Assembly (NCBI GenBank): GCA_016717005.1
Contig: JADJUF010000007.1
Span: forward strand, 633,631-697,630
Direction of reading: 5' to 3'
Source: Myxococcales bacterium
GTDB taxonomy: Bacteria > Myxococcota_A > Polyangia > Haliangiales > Haliangiaceae
DNA length: 64,000 nt
Positions 46,899 through 57,821 of this stretch are shown piece by piece. Under the pieces are notes generated by a model that saw only the letters and a list, made by a program, of their open reading frames with translations, was not told the DNA's origin and did not search any database. The position numbers were made by a program, and so were the translations under genes. The number at the start of each line of letters is the position of its first letter. The first letter of the stretch is position 1.

Positions 46899-46927
46899 TT
46901 GCCAAGCGGGTGCACGGTGGGTAGAAC
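46899..46927 (+). promoter_or_regulatory. Promoter of pyrG (TTGCCA-N17-TAGAAC)
   Basis: TTGCCA (46899-46904), an exact 17-bp spacer and TAGAAC (46922-46927) are the best two-box promoter in the window. It predicts a start near 46934 and a ~43-nt leader before ATG 46977. I see no attenuator hairpin in that leader. Confidence 0.55.
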
Positions 46928-46976
46928 CGCGCCGAGTTTCGGCTCGCCGCGCCACCCGTCACCAGGACCAGCAGCC

Positions 46977-48587
<1,611 letters not shown>

Positions 48588-48599
<12 letters not shown>

Positions 48600-49105
48600 C
48601 CGCCGCGCCGAGCGCGCACCGACCGGCCCCGCGCCGCGCGCTGACCGCCGCGCCGAGCGCGCACCGACCGGCCCCGCGCCGCGCGCTGACCGACCGGCGC
48701 TGACCGACCGGCGCCGCGGCCCGCGCTGACCGACCGACGCTGACCGTCCCGGCGCCGCGGCCCGCGCTGACCGACCGACGCTGACCGACCGGCCCCGCGC
48801 CGCGCGCTGACCGACCACGCTGACCGACCGGCGCCGCGGCCCGCGCTGACCGACCACGCTGACCGTCCCGGCGCCGCGGCCCGCGCTGACCGACCACGCT
48901 GACCGTCCCGGCGCCGCGGCCCGCGCTGACCGACCGACGCCGCGGCCCGCGCTGACCGACCGGCGCCGCGGCCCGCGCTGACCGACCACGCTGACCGACC
49001 GGCGCCGCGGCCTGACCGACCGACGCTGACCGACCGGCGCCGCGGCCCGCGCTGACCGACCACGCTGACCGACCGGCGCCGCGGCCCGCGCTGAGCGGCG
49101 TCTCG
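48588..49105. repeat. GC-rich tandem array (~45-bp then ~40-bp units) beginning at the 3' end of pyrG
   Basis: Two ~45-bp units that repeat the end of pyrG (CCGCGCCGCGCGCTGAC...) are followed by about a dozen variants of a ~40-bp unit built from CTGACCGACC, GGCGCCGCGG and CCCGCGCTGACCGACCACG. Units differ by 1-2 bp indels and lost segments, as expected of slippage. Open frames across it (Gly/Arg/Ser/Ala repeats on the minus strand) are not genes. With the unremarkable ~270 bp before rpoN it fills the pyrG-rpoN gap. Confidence 0.85.
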
Positions 49106-49379
49106 GCGCCGCGCCCCGACCGGCACAGAGGCCCCGACCCGCGTTCAACCACCCGGCACCGCAGACCTTTGTTGCTCGCCCGCCATGGACCAGGGACACC
49201 GGGGATCCTGCGAACAATGCTGTTGACGTCCGCGGATTAGCAACATCGGTGCCACGAGCGTAGACACGACTTCGGTGGTTCGCGTACAGTCGGGGTCGTT
49301 GGCTCATGCCAACTTCGGGCCAGCGGGAAAACGGTCCCGGCCGAAAGCTCAACCGTACGGAATCAAAGGAGTATCGCCC
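49106..49379. promoter_or_regulatory. Upstream region of rpoN
   Basis: This stretch has more A+T than its surroundings. It contains TTGACG (49223-49228) without a good -10 at standard spacing, and a strong ribosome site AAAGGAG 9 nt before ATG 49380. A promoter is likely here, but I cannot place it exactly. Confidence 0.35.
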
Positions 49380-50894
49380 ATGGGCATGGAGATGCGCCAA
49401 GAGCTGCGACTGAGTCAGCAGCTCGTCATGACGCCTCAGCTCCAGCAGGCGATCAAGCTGCTTCAGCTCTCGCGGATGGAGCTCGTGGACATGGTCCACG
49501 AGGAGATGCTCGAGAACCCGATCCTCGAAGACGACTTCGAGGTCTCGGCCGAGCAGGGCAAGGAGCGGGAGCTGCTGGGCGGCGACGACCAGCTGGCGAT
49601 GCAGATGGAGCGGGCCGGCAACACCGAGACCCCGCTCGAGCAGCCGACGATCGAGAACGCGAACCAGGTCGAGGTCAAGGCCGACGGCACCGCCGTCAAC
49701 GAGATCGACTGGGAGAACTACCTCGACAACTACTCGATGGCGTCGCCGATGCCGTCGTACCGGGGCGACAGCGAGGACCTGCCGTCGCTCGAGGCCACGC
49801 TGACCCGGCCACCGTCGCTGCACGACCACCTGGCCTGGCAGCTCAAGCTGTGCGACCTGACCGATCGCGAGAAGGAGATCGGCCTCATCATCGTCGGCAA
49901 CATCGACGCCGACGGCTACTTCAAGGAGCCGACGGTCCCCGAGCTGGCGGCCGACGAGGAGGTCAGCGAGGAGCTGGTCGAGAAGATCCTCGAGAAGATC
50001 CAGACCTTCGACCCGGTCGGGATCGGCGCGCGCAGCCTGGCCGAGTGCATGCTGATCCAGGCGATCGCCGTCGGCCAGGACGACGACCTCGTCGTCAAGA
50101 TGATCAAGAGCCACCTCGGCAACTTGATGAAGAAGAACTACCCGGCGATCGTGCGCGACCTCAAGCGCCCGGCGCCGGCGCCGCAGCTCGACATCGAGGA
50201 GATCTACGAGGCCGCCAAGGTCATCATGGACTTCGATCCGCGCCCGGGTCGGCAGTACGCCTCCGACGACGCCCACTACATCACCCCGGACGTCTACATC
50301 CACAAGGTCGGCGACAAGTTCTTCGTCGTGCCCAACGACGACGGCCTGCCCAAGCTGAAGATCGCCAACTTCTACAAGGCGGCGATGGGCTCGGGCGACA
50401 AGTCCAAGGAGTACGTCCAGGACAAGATGCGCTCGGCGCAGTGGCTGATCCGCTCGATCCAGCAGCGCCAGCGCACGATCATCAAGGTCGCCGAGTCGAT
50501 CCTGAAGTTCCAGCGCGAGTTCTTCGACAAGGGCATCGCGCACCTCAAGCCGCTGATCCTCCGCGACATCGCCGAGGACATCGGCATGCACGAGTCGACG
50601 GTGTCGCGCGTGACGACGAACAAGTACGTGCACACGCCCCAGGGCATCTACGAGCTGAAGTTCTTCTTCAACTCGGGCATCTCGTCGTCGTCGGGCGACG
50701 ACCTCGCCTCGCAGGCGGTCAAGTCCAAGATCAAGGAGCTGGTCGACGCCGAGGACGCCAAGCGCCCGCACAGCGACCAGAAGATCGTCGAGCTGCTCAA
50801 GAAGGGCGGCATCAACATCGCCCGCCGCACCGTCGCCAAGTACCGCGAGCAGATGGGCATCCTGTCGTCGAGCCAGCGCAAGAAGGTCTTCTGA
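49380..50894 (+). CDS. rpoN: RNA polymerase sigma-54 factor
   Basis: The protein has 504 residues. Region I is Gln-rich (RLSQQLVMTPQLQQAIKLLQLSRMEL, ~8-35) and contacts bacterial enhancer-binding proteins. Region II is acidic (~50-130). Region III holds the core-binding domain, the helix-turn-helix (RDIAEDIGMHESTVSRVTTNKYV) and the RpoN box ARRTVAKYRE near residue 482, which binds the -24 element. AAAGGAG lies 9 nt before ATG 49380; ATGs at 49386 and 49392 are alternatives. It is separated from hpf and ptsN, which often flank it in other Proteobacteria. Confidence 0.98.
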   Translation: MGMEMRQELRLSQQLVMTPQLQQAIKLLQLSRMELVDMVHEEMLENPILEDDFEVSAEQGKERELLGGDDQLAMQMERAGNTETPLEQPTIENANQVEVKADGTAVNEIDWENYLDNYSMASPMPSYRGDSEDLPSLEATLTRPPSLHDHLAWQLKLCDLTDREKEIGLIIVGNIDADGYFKEPTVPELAADEEVSEELVEKILEKIQTFDPVGIGARSLAECMLIQAIAVGQDDDLVVKMIKSHLGNLMKKNYPAIVRDLKRPAPAPQLDIEEIYEAAKVIMDFDPRPGRQYASDDAHYITPDVYIHKVGDKFFVVPNDDGLPKLKIANFYKAAMGSGDKSKEYVQDKMRSAQWLIRSIQQRQRTIIKVAESILKFQREFFDKGIAHLKPLILRDIAEDIGMHESTVSRVTTNKYVHTPQGIYELKFFFNSGISSSSGDDLASQAVKSKIKELVDAEDAKRPHSDQKIVELLKKGGINIARRTVAKYREQMGILSSSQRKKVF

Positions 50895-50927
50895 GCTACT
50901 TGGAGGAGCTTTCTGGGGCCGCGGGGG

Positions 50928-52211
50928 CTACTTCCGGCGGCGCTTCTTCGGCTGCTCGCGGGCGTAGTCGAACCAGGGCGGATCGGGGTGGGCGGCGTCG
51001 CGGACGCGCAGCACGACGGCGTCGTCGACGGCGACCTCGGCCTCGGACCAGCCGTCGGGCATGGCCGGGCCGACCCAGGCGTACAGCGCCCGGGCGTCGC
51101 GCGGCGCGAGGTTGACGCAGCCGTGGCTCTTCCGGTCGCCGAAGCGATCGTGCCAGTAGGCCGCGTGCAGGTACAGGCCGCGCTTCCAGCGCAGCGCCCA
51201 GGGCACCTCGCCGACGTCGTACTGCTGGGCCTCGTCGGCCTCGGCCGCCATGCCGGTGGTCGCGGCCTTGGCGACGATCCGGTAGACGCCGACCGGCGTG
51301 GTCCTGGCGCGGCGCCCGGTCGACACCAGGGTCACGTAGACCGGGGTCGCGCCCTGGTACGCGACCAGGGTCTGCTGATCGAGGTCGACGTCGATCCACG
51401 GCGCGTCGGCGGCCAGCCCGGCCGGCCGCGGCATGACGGTCACCAGCCGCAGCTCGCGCGCACGGACCCAGGCGCGGTCGCCGAGCTCGACCCAGTCGCC
51501 CCGCACCGACCGCACCCACACCACCTCGCGCGGGTCGCGGCGCCCGACCTCGACGGCGCTCGCGGCGGGCGTGGCGCGCACCACCGCCGGGTGCTCGGGA
51601 CCGACGAACGCCAATGGCCACGGCGCCAGGGTCGTGCGCAGATCGAGCCCGGCGAACCGCGACGGCGCCAGCGGCCGCAGCTCGGAAGACGGCACCAGGC
51701 CCTTGTTGGTGCGCTGGTAGTCGAGGCCGTCGACCTCGACCTCGCCGAGGCTGCGCACCATGACGTGGCTCGACAGCAGCGTGGGCTCGTCGGCGCGGAC
51801 CGCCGCGGGGTCGCGGTACGCGGGCGTGTCGTCGGCGACCACGTCGAAGTACACGCCCGGCACGAGCGCGCCCGGCGCCACCGCGGGCTGGGGCACGCCG
51901 CCCGGCGGCGCGGCCCGCGGCGCCAGCGCCTGCGCGCACAGGTAGCCGGCCGGCGCGATCGCGACCCAGGTCCGGCACCGCCGGTCGCCCTCGACCAGCG
52001 CGGTCCACGCCACCCGGGTGCCGGCCACGATCTTGCCCAGCACCGCGGCGTCGCGGGCGGGCGCGGCGACGACGTGGCTGGTGGTGGTCACCTCGAGCGC
52101 GGTGGTGTCATCGGGCCAGCCCAGGCTGGTCGGCGTCGGCGGGGCGACCAGATCGTCGGCGCGCGCGGTCCCGAGCGCGCACGCCAGCAGCGCCGCCGCA
52201 GCGCACCTCAC
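50928..52211 (-). CDS. L,D-transpeptidase (YkuD family)
   Basis: The protein has 427 residues from GTG 52211 with a short signal peptide (AAAALLACALGTARA|DD). SH3-like segments at ~35-100 and ~190-245 flank middle beta regions. The YkuD domain at ~255-390 has WIDVDLDQQTLVAYQG, the PVGVYRI segment, GLYLHAAYWHDRFG (His) and the catalytic Cys365 in KSHGCVNLAPRDARALY. A basic Lys/Arg tail ends the protein. It would make 3-3 peptidoglycan cross-links or attach lipoproteins. The frame stays open upstream to GTG 52334 because the start region is tandemly triplicated; 52211 is the copy adjoining the mature domain. Confidence 0.85.
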   Translation of the reverse strand: MRCAAAALLACALGTARADDLVAPPTPTSLGWPDDTTALEVTTTSHVVAAPARDAAVLGKIVAGTRVAWTALVEGDRRCRTWVAIAPAGYLCAQALAPRAAPPGGVPQPAVAPGALVPGVYFDVVADDTPAYRDPAAVRADEPTLLSSHVMVRSLGEVEVDGLDYQRTNKGLVPSSELRPLAPSRFAGLDLRTTLAPWPLAFVGPEHPAVVRATPAASAVEVGRRDPREVVWVRSVRGDWVELGDRAWVRARELRLVTVMPRPAGLAADAPWIDVDLDQQTLVAYQGATPVYVTLVSTGRRARTTPVGVYRIVAKAATTGMAAEADEAQQYDVGEVPWALRWKRGLYLHAAYWHDRFGDRKSHGCVNLAPRDARALYAWVGPAMPDGWSEAEVAVDDAVVLRVRDAAHPDPPWFDYAREQPKKRRRK

Positions 52212-52390
52212 CGCCGACCTCGGGCGGCGGTCATCCGCACCCTCCAGCGCCAGCAGCGCCGCCGCAGCGCACCTCACCGCCGGCCTCGGGCCGCGGTCAT
52301 CCGCACCGCCAGCGCCAGCGCCGCCGCAGCGCACCTCACCGCCGACCTCGGGCCGCGGTCATCCGCACCGCCAGCGCCAGCGCGGCCGAG
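52190..52390. repeat. Tandem triplication (62-66 bp units) of the pdxA/L,D-transpeptidase junction
   Basis: GCGCACCTCACCGCCG begins units at 52201, 52267 and 52329. On the minus strand each unit contains the last codons of pdxA (ALAVRMTAARG-type), a TGA and the GTG that starts the transpeptidase signal peptide. The pdxA stop at 52336 uses the outer copy; the transpeptidase probably uses the inner copy. Confidence 0.8.
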
Positions 52391-53286
52391 GTCGAGGCCG
52401 ACCGCGCCCGGCCGGTGCCGGCCAGATCGTACGCGGTGCCGTGGTCCGGCGAGGTCCGCACGATCGGCAGCCCGAGCGTGACGTTGACCGCGTGCTCGAA
52501 GTCCACGAGCTTGACCGGGATGAGCGCCTGGTCGTGGTACATCGCGACCAGCCCGTCGTAGCGACCGCCGACGGCGTCGCGGAACGCGGCGTCGGGCACG
52601 AGCGGCCCGCTGACCACCGCGCGCGCGCCCAGCGCCGTCGCCAGCGCCGCGACCGCCGGCGCGATCACCTGATCGTCCTCGGCGCCGAGCAGCCCGCCCT
52701 CGCCGGCGTGGGGGTTGAGCCCGACCACGCCCAGGCGGATCGGCGCCGGCCGCCCCAGGTCGCGCGCGAGCGCGTCGGCGAGCAGCCGCCCGACCGCGAC
52801 GATGCGCGCGGTGGTCAGCGTCGCCGCGACCTCGGCCAGCGGGATGTGGACCGTGGCCAGCGCCACGACCAGCTGCGGCCCGACGAAGGTCATCGCGACC
52901 TCGGCCGCGCCGAACCGCGCCGCCAGCAGCTCGGTGTGCCCCGGGAACGCCAGCCCCGCCCGGCGGGCCCAGGTCTTCGAGATCGGCGCGGTCACCAGCG
53001 CCTGGACGCGCCCGGCCCGGGCCGCCGCGATCGCCGCCTCGAGCCACGCCACCTGGGCCGCGCCCGAGCGCTCGTCGGGGTGCCCGGGCCGCACCGGCTC
53101 GATCGCCGCGCCCTCGCACGGGACCGCCACCGTCACGCCGATGGTCGCCGCCGCCGCGGCCAGCACCCGAGGATCGCCGAACACGATCACCTGGTCGCGC
53201 ACCTCGGGCGTCGCCGCCGCCACGGCCGCGGCGACGACCTCCGGGCCGATGCCGGCCGGATCGCCGAGCGTGATCCCGATCGCCAT
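52336..53286 (-). CDS. pdxA: 4-hydroxythreonine-4-phosphate dehydrogenase (PdxA)
   Basis: The protein has 316 residues. It oxidises 4-phosphohydroxy-threonine in vitamin B6 synthesis. Diagnostic blocks are present: GITLGDPAGIGPEV, TAPISKTWARRAGLAFPGHTELLA (metal His), GLNPHAGEGGLLGAED (metal His), VSGPLVPDAAF, GLVAMYHDQALIPVK (metal His) and VNVTLGLPIVRTSPDHGTAYDLAG. The last ~15 residues are encoded by the tandem repeat, so the C-terminus may differ between strains. ATG 53286 is preceded by TATGGT at 7 nt. Confidence 0.94.
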   Translation of the reverse strand: MAIGITLGDPAGIGPEVVAAAVAAATPEVRDQVIVFGDPRVLAAAAATIGVTVAVPCEGAAIEPVRPGHPDERSGAAQVAWLEAAIAAARAGRVQALVTAPISKTWARRAGLAFPGHTELLAARFGAAEVAMTFVGPQLVVALATVHIPLAEVAATLTTARIVAVGRLLADALARDLGRPAPIRLGVVGLNPHAGEGGLLGAEDDQVIAPAVAALATALGARAVVSGPLVPDAAFRDAVGGRYDGLVAMYHDQALIPVKLVDFEHAVNVTLGLPIVRTSPDHGTAYDLAGTGRARSASTSAALALAVRMTAARGRR

Positions 53287-53293
53287 CACGGCC

Positions 53294-53299
53294 ACCATA
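53294..53299 (-). promoter_or_regulatory. -10 box (TATGGT), leaderless-type, of pdxA
   Basis: TATGGT on the minus strand ends 7 nt before ATG 53286. No Shine-Dalgarno. Confidence 0.45.
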
Positions 53300-53357
53300 C
53301 CGTCGGGGCTCGCGATTGAACATGGCGGACCCGGCGATCGTCCATCATCGTATCCCC

Positions 53358-54167
53358 ATGCGCGCGCTCGTCCCCGCCCTCGCCGTGCTCGGCCTGCTCG
53401 GCTGCGGCGGCGCGGCCGGCGAGCTGCTCGATCCCGCCGAGCCGACGGCCTCGGGGCCCGAGCCGATCGCCGCGATCCACGCCGGCGAGAAGATGCGGTT
53501 CGAGGTGCGGCTCGCCGGGGTGCTGGCCGGCGAGGCCACGTTCACGACCGTCGAGGTCGACACGCGCGACGGCGCCACGACCGCGCGCCTGTCCTCGACC
53601 CTGCGCTCGGCCGGCGCGCTGGCCCTGGTCAAGGACGTCCGCGACGACGCCACGACCGTGCTCGACGTCGACGCGCTGCGGCCGCGGTCGACGTCGTCGG
53701 AGGTCCACGCCGCGCCCCGCGACTACGCGGCCGACACGCGCTTCGTCGGCCGCACCGCCGAGATCGACTTCCGCCCGACCAAGGGCCCGCCCCAGCACAT
53801 CGTCTACGACTTCGGCGCGCAGGTCCCGCACGACTCGCACAGCGCGATGGCGACGATGCGGGTGTGGCAGGATCCGCCCGGCGCGACCCGGACCTTGTGG
53901 GTGCTGGGCGGGCGCCGGATCTGGAAGCTCGAGCTGACCCTGCGCGGGACCGAGGTGATCGGCACCTACGGCGGCAACCAGGCGGCGCTGCGCATCGACG
54001 GCGTCGCCAGCCGCGCCTACGCCAACCTCACGCTCGACACGCGCAAGCCGCCGCGGACGTTCTCGCTGTGGATGTCCGACGACGCCGACCGGGTGCCGTT
54101 CCGCGTCGTCGCGGGCACCGAGCTCGGCGACGTGACGATCGATCTGGTCGACTACGTCCGGCCGTGA
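53358..54167 (+). CDS. DUF3108-like lipoprotein
   Basis: The protein has 269 residues, with signal ALVPALAVLGLLGC (lipobox LLGC). The mature part matches the DUF3108 pattern: EKMRFEVRLAGVLAGEATFTTVE at its start, paired with TVLDVDALRPRSTSSEVHAA and later FSLWMSDDADRVPFRVVAGTELGDVTIDLVDY. The family is a periplasmic beta-sandwich of unknown function seen widely in Proteobacteria. It is divergent from pdxA (71 bp between start codons) and convergent with the PP2C gene (10 bp). Confidence 0.75.
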   Translation: MRALVPALAVLGLLGCGGAAGELLDPAEPTASGPEPIAAIHAGEKMRFEVRLAGVLAGEATFTTVEVDTRDGATTARLSSTLRSAGALALVKDVRDDATTVLDVDALRPRSTSSEVHAAPRDYAADTRFVGRTAEIDFRPTKGPPQHIVYDFGAQVPHDSHSAMATMRVWQDPPGATRTLWVLGGRRIWKLELTLRGTEVIGTYGGNQAALRIDGVASRAYANLTLDTRKPPRTFSLWMSDDADRVPFRVVAGTELGDVTIDLVDYVRP

Positions 54168-54177
54168 CCGCGGCCGC

Positions 54178-55377
54178 TCACGCGCCGCGCGGGGCGACCA
54201 GCCGGGCCAGCGCCGCGTACATCGGCTCGGCCAGGTCGGGATCCTCGCCGGCCAGCTCGGCGAAGTCGTCGCCGCGGATCGCCAGCACCCGGACGTCGTC
54301 GACCGCGACCGCGAGCGCGTCGGCGCGGCGCGGCTGGCCCTGGGCCAGGAGCGCCTCGGGGTAGAGCAGCGTGCCGGTGCCGCTGGTCTCGCCGCCGAGC
54401 ACGACCTCGCCCGAGAGCAGGACCCAGCCCACCCGGCTGCCGATCGCGGCCTCGGGCAGCACCTCGCCCGCGGCGAAGTCGCGGTGGACCGCGATGCGGG
54501 TCGCGCGCAGGCGCTGCTGCGGCGACAGCGGCTCGAACAGCGGGCACTGGGCCAGCGCCTCGGCGTCGAGCTGGCGCTGCGCCGCCGGGATCGGGGCGTC
54601 GCCGACCTCGACCACCTTGATGACCAGCGCGGTGGCGTTGTCCTCGCCGCCGCGCTCGAGCGCCAGCTCGACCAGGCGCTGCGCGGCCCGGGCCGGGCTC
54701 GGCTGCGCGACCAGCACCTGGCCGACCTCGGCCTCGCCCACGTACTCGCTGACGCCGTCGGAGCACAGGAGCAGGCGATCGCCGTCGGACAGCGGCACCA
54801 GGAACGTGACGACCTTGGTGTCGTCGCCGAAGCCGAGCGCGTTGGTGATGACGCCCTTCCAGCGGGCGCTGTTGGCGCCCTCGGCGATCGGCATGCCCGA
54901 CGCGATCAGCCGGGCCAGGAGCGTGTGGTCCTCGGTCAGCTGCATCGCGATGCCGCCGCGCACCAGGTACGCCCGCGAGTCCCCGGCGTGGGCGATCACC
55001 GCGTCGCCGCCGGCGATGACCACGCCCGTGAAGGTCGTGCCCATGCCGTGCTTGCCGGTGTCCGCGGCCGCCTGCTCGCAGATCGTGCGGTGGGCGGCCA
55101 TGACCCCGCCCTTGACCGCCGACAAGAGCGCGCGGCGATCCTCGAGGGTGCCCGACGTCAGCCACGCCGACGCGGCCCGCTGCACCGCGGCCCCGGTCCA
55201 GTGCTCGCGCGTGACCCGGACCCCGATCGCGGACGCCACCTCGCCGGCCGCGTGCCCGCCCATGCCGTCGCACACGATGAAGATGCCGTCGTCGGCCGCG
55301 ACCAGGTGCGCGTCCTCGTTGTGGTCGCGCACGTTCCCGACGTGGCTCGTCACGGCGGCCACGATCGATGCCCTCAC
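54178..55377 (-). CDS. PP2C-type Ser/Thr protein phosphatase fused to a cyclic-nucleotide-binding-like domain
   Basis: The protein has 399 residues from GTG 55377. The PPM phosphatase domain (~5-245) has all metal motifs: RDHNEDA, FIVCDGMGGHAAGEVAS, IAHAGDSRAYL, LLLCSDGVSEYV and GGEDNATALV. The C-terminal ~125 residues (LAQCPLFEPLSPQQRLRATRIAVHRDFAAGEVLP to VLAIRGDDFAELA) form a Crp-type beta-roll; its phosphate-binding cassette is not clearly conserved, so ligand binding is open. It could counter the Ser/Thr kinases in this region. The downstream convergent gene is a lipoprotein; the upstream one is the winged-helix regulator. Confidence 0.88.
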   Translation of the reverse strand: MRASIVAAVTSHVGNVRDHNEDAHLVAADDGIFIVCDGMGGHAAGEVASAIGVRVTREHWTGAAVQRAASAWLTSGTLEDRRALLSAVKGGVMAAHRTICEQAAADTGKHGMGTTFTGVVIAGGDAVIAHAGDSRAYLVRGGIAMQLTEDHTLLARLIASGMPIAEGANSARWKGVITNALGFGDDTKVVTFLVPLSDGDRLLLCSDGVSEYVGEAEVGQVLVAQPSPARAAQRLVELALERGGEDNATALVIKVVEVGDAPIPAAQRQLDAEALAQCPLFEPLSPQQRLRATRIAVHRDFAAGEVLPEAAIGSRVGWVLLSGEVVLGGETSGTGTLLYPEALLAQGQPRRADALAVAVDDVRVLAIRGDDFAELAGEDPDLAEPMYAALARLVAPRGA

Positions 55378-55418
55378 GGAGCCCTCGGATCCCGGCGGGG
55401 TCGCGCCATCGGGTCGAT

Positions 55419-56123
55419 CTATGGCGCCGGGCAGCGGCCGGCCCGCAGCTTGTAGCCGAGGTTGCGCACGGTCTCGATCAGCCCGCCCGCGACCGGCCCG
55501 AGCTTGGCGCGGACCCGGCGGACGTGGATGTCGACGGTGCGCGTGCCGCCGGTGTAGGCGTAGCCCCAGACCCGCTCGAGCAGCTGATCGCGCGTGAACG
55601 CGCGGCCGCGGTGCTGGGCCAGGAACGCCAGCAGCTCGAACTCCTGGTGGGTCAGCGCCAGGCGCCGCCCGGCCAGCCGGGCCTCGTGGCCGGCCAGGTC
55701 GATCACCAGGTCGTCGAGCTTGACCAGCTCGTCGGAGCCGAACGCCGCCGCCCGCCAGTCGAGCTGCCGGACCCGCGCGTACAGCTCGGCCGGCACCAGC
55801 GGCGTCAGGACGAAGTCGTCGAAGCCCGCCGAAAGATCGAGCCCCGGCAGGCGGGCCAGCGGCACCGCCATCAGGATCGGCACCTCGGCCAGCGGGCCAC
55901 CGCCCCGAACCTTCTTCACCGACCGCAGCGCCCGCGGCAGCTCGTCGCCGGCGTCGATCACGATCACCGTCGGCGGCGCTGACGCCAGCGTGCGCTCGTC
56001 GAGATCGCCCAGATCGAACCGCGCCAGGGTCACGTCGCTCCCCAGATCGACCAGCGCTGCGGCCAGTGAGCCCCGGTCGTCGCGACTGATCGCCGGCTCC
56101 GCGCAGATCACCAGCGCTCGCAC
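55419..56123 (-). CDS. OmpR-type winged-helix regulator with an atypical receiver domain
   Basis: The protein has 234 residues from GTG 56123 (weak ribosome site). Residues ~1-110 look like a receiver fold (VRALVICAEPAI, PPTVIVIDAGDELP, VPILMAVPL, FDDFVLTPL). The acidic pair is missing (CAEP), and the Lys that normally precedes Pro is Thr (VLTPL), although an Asp is present in VIVIDAG. Residues ~125-230 are an OmpR-type DNA-binding winged helix (LTHQEFELLAFLAQHRGRAFTRDQLLERVWG, TRTVDIHVRRVRAKLG, IETVRNLGYKL). It is probably phosphorylation-independent. It is divergent from clpX. Confidence 0.85.
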   Translation of the reverse strand: MRALVICAEPAISRDDRGSLAAALVDLGSDVTLARFDLGDLDERTLASAPPTVIVIDAGDELPRALRSVKKVRGGGPLAEVPILMAVPLARLPGLDLSAGFDDFVLTPLVPAELYARVRQLDWRAAAFGSDELVKLDDLVIDLAGHEARLAGRRLALTHQEFELLAFLAQHRGRAFTRDQLLERVWGYAYTGGTRTVDIHVRRVRAKLGPVAGGLIETVRNLGYKLRAGRCPAP

Positions 56124-56148
56124 CCGGGAGTGATCGCCCCCTTGACCC

Positions 56149-56200
56149 GGCGCGTCAAGAGCCACAACCCCTGTTGCCGTCGGCAGAGAGCATGTAAGAA
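56149..56200 (+). promoter_or_regulatory. Upstream region of clpX with an inverted repeat
   Basis: CTTGAC and GTCAAG form an inverted repeat (56150-56167) that overlaps a TTGACC -35-like box. TAAGAA (~56195) could act as -10 with TTGCCG 15 bp upstream. Several promoters are possible; none is certain. Confidence 0.3.
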
Positions 56201-56210
56201 TCGGGCCTGG

Positions 56211-57418
<1,208 letters not shown>

Positions 57419-57419
<1 letters not shown>

Positions 57420-57808
57420 TGCCGCCCGCGCCGGGGGCCGTGGTCGCCGCGCTGGCGGCGACGGCCGCCGCGCTGCTGGCCGGCGGCTGCCGCACCCACG
57501 CCGCCGGGCCCGCGCCCACGTCGAGCTGCCGGACCATCGCGGTCGCCGGCGAGCGCTGGCTCGCCGCGGCCCCCGCGGCCGAGCGCGACGACACCTTGCG
57601 GTTCGCGGTCGAGCTGATCGACGGCTGTCAGGCCCCGGGGATCGGCCCCGCGCTCACGACCTGTCTCGGCGGCGCCGCGACCGCCGCCGGCGCGCGCACG
57701 TGCCCGGGCGTGATCGCGGTCCACCGCGGCGCCGTCCCCCGCGCCCTGCCCCACGCCGGCGCGCCCGACGACGACGACGACGAGCTCGAGCCCGACGACG
57801 AGTTCTGA
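57419..57808 (+). CDS. Small lipoprotein-like protein, translationally coupled to clpX
   Basis: The protein has 129 residues. A hydrophobic N-terminus ends in LLAGGC (lipobox-like, Cys ~24), followed by a short domain with four more Cys (SSCRTI, IDGCQA, TTCLGG, RTCPGV) and a strongly acidic C-terminus (DDDDDELEPDDEF). TGATG overlap with clpX suggests reinitiation. No family recognised. The tail could bind a metal or simply be disordered. Confidence 0.6.
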
Positions 57809-57821
57809 CGCCGCCGCGCGC

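Noticed and set aside
49223..49251. Sigma-70 promoter of rpoN at TTGACG.
   Set aside because: No acceptable -10 at 15-18 bp; recorded only as an uncertain upstream region.
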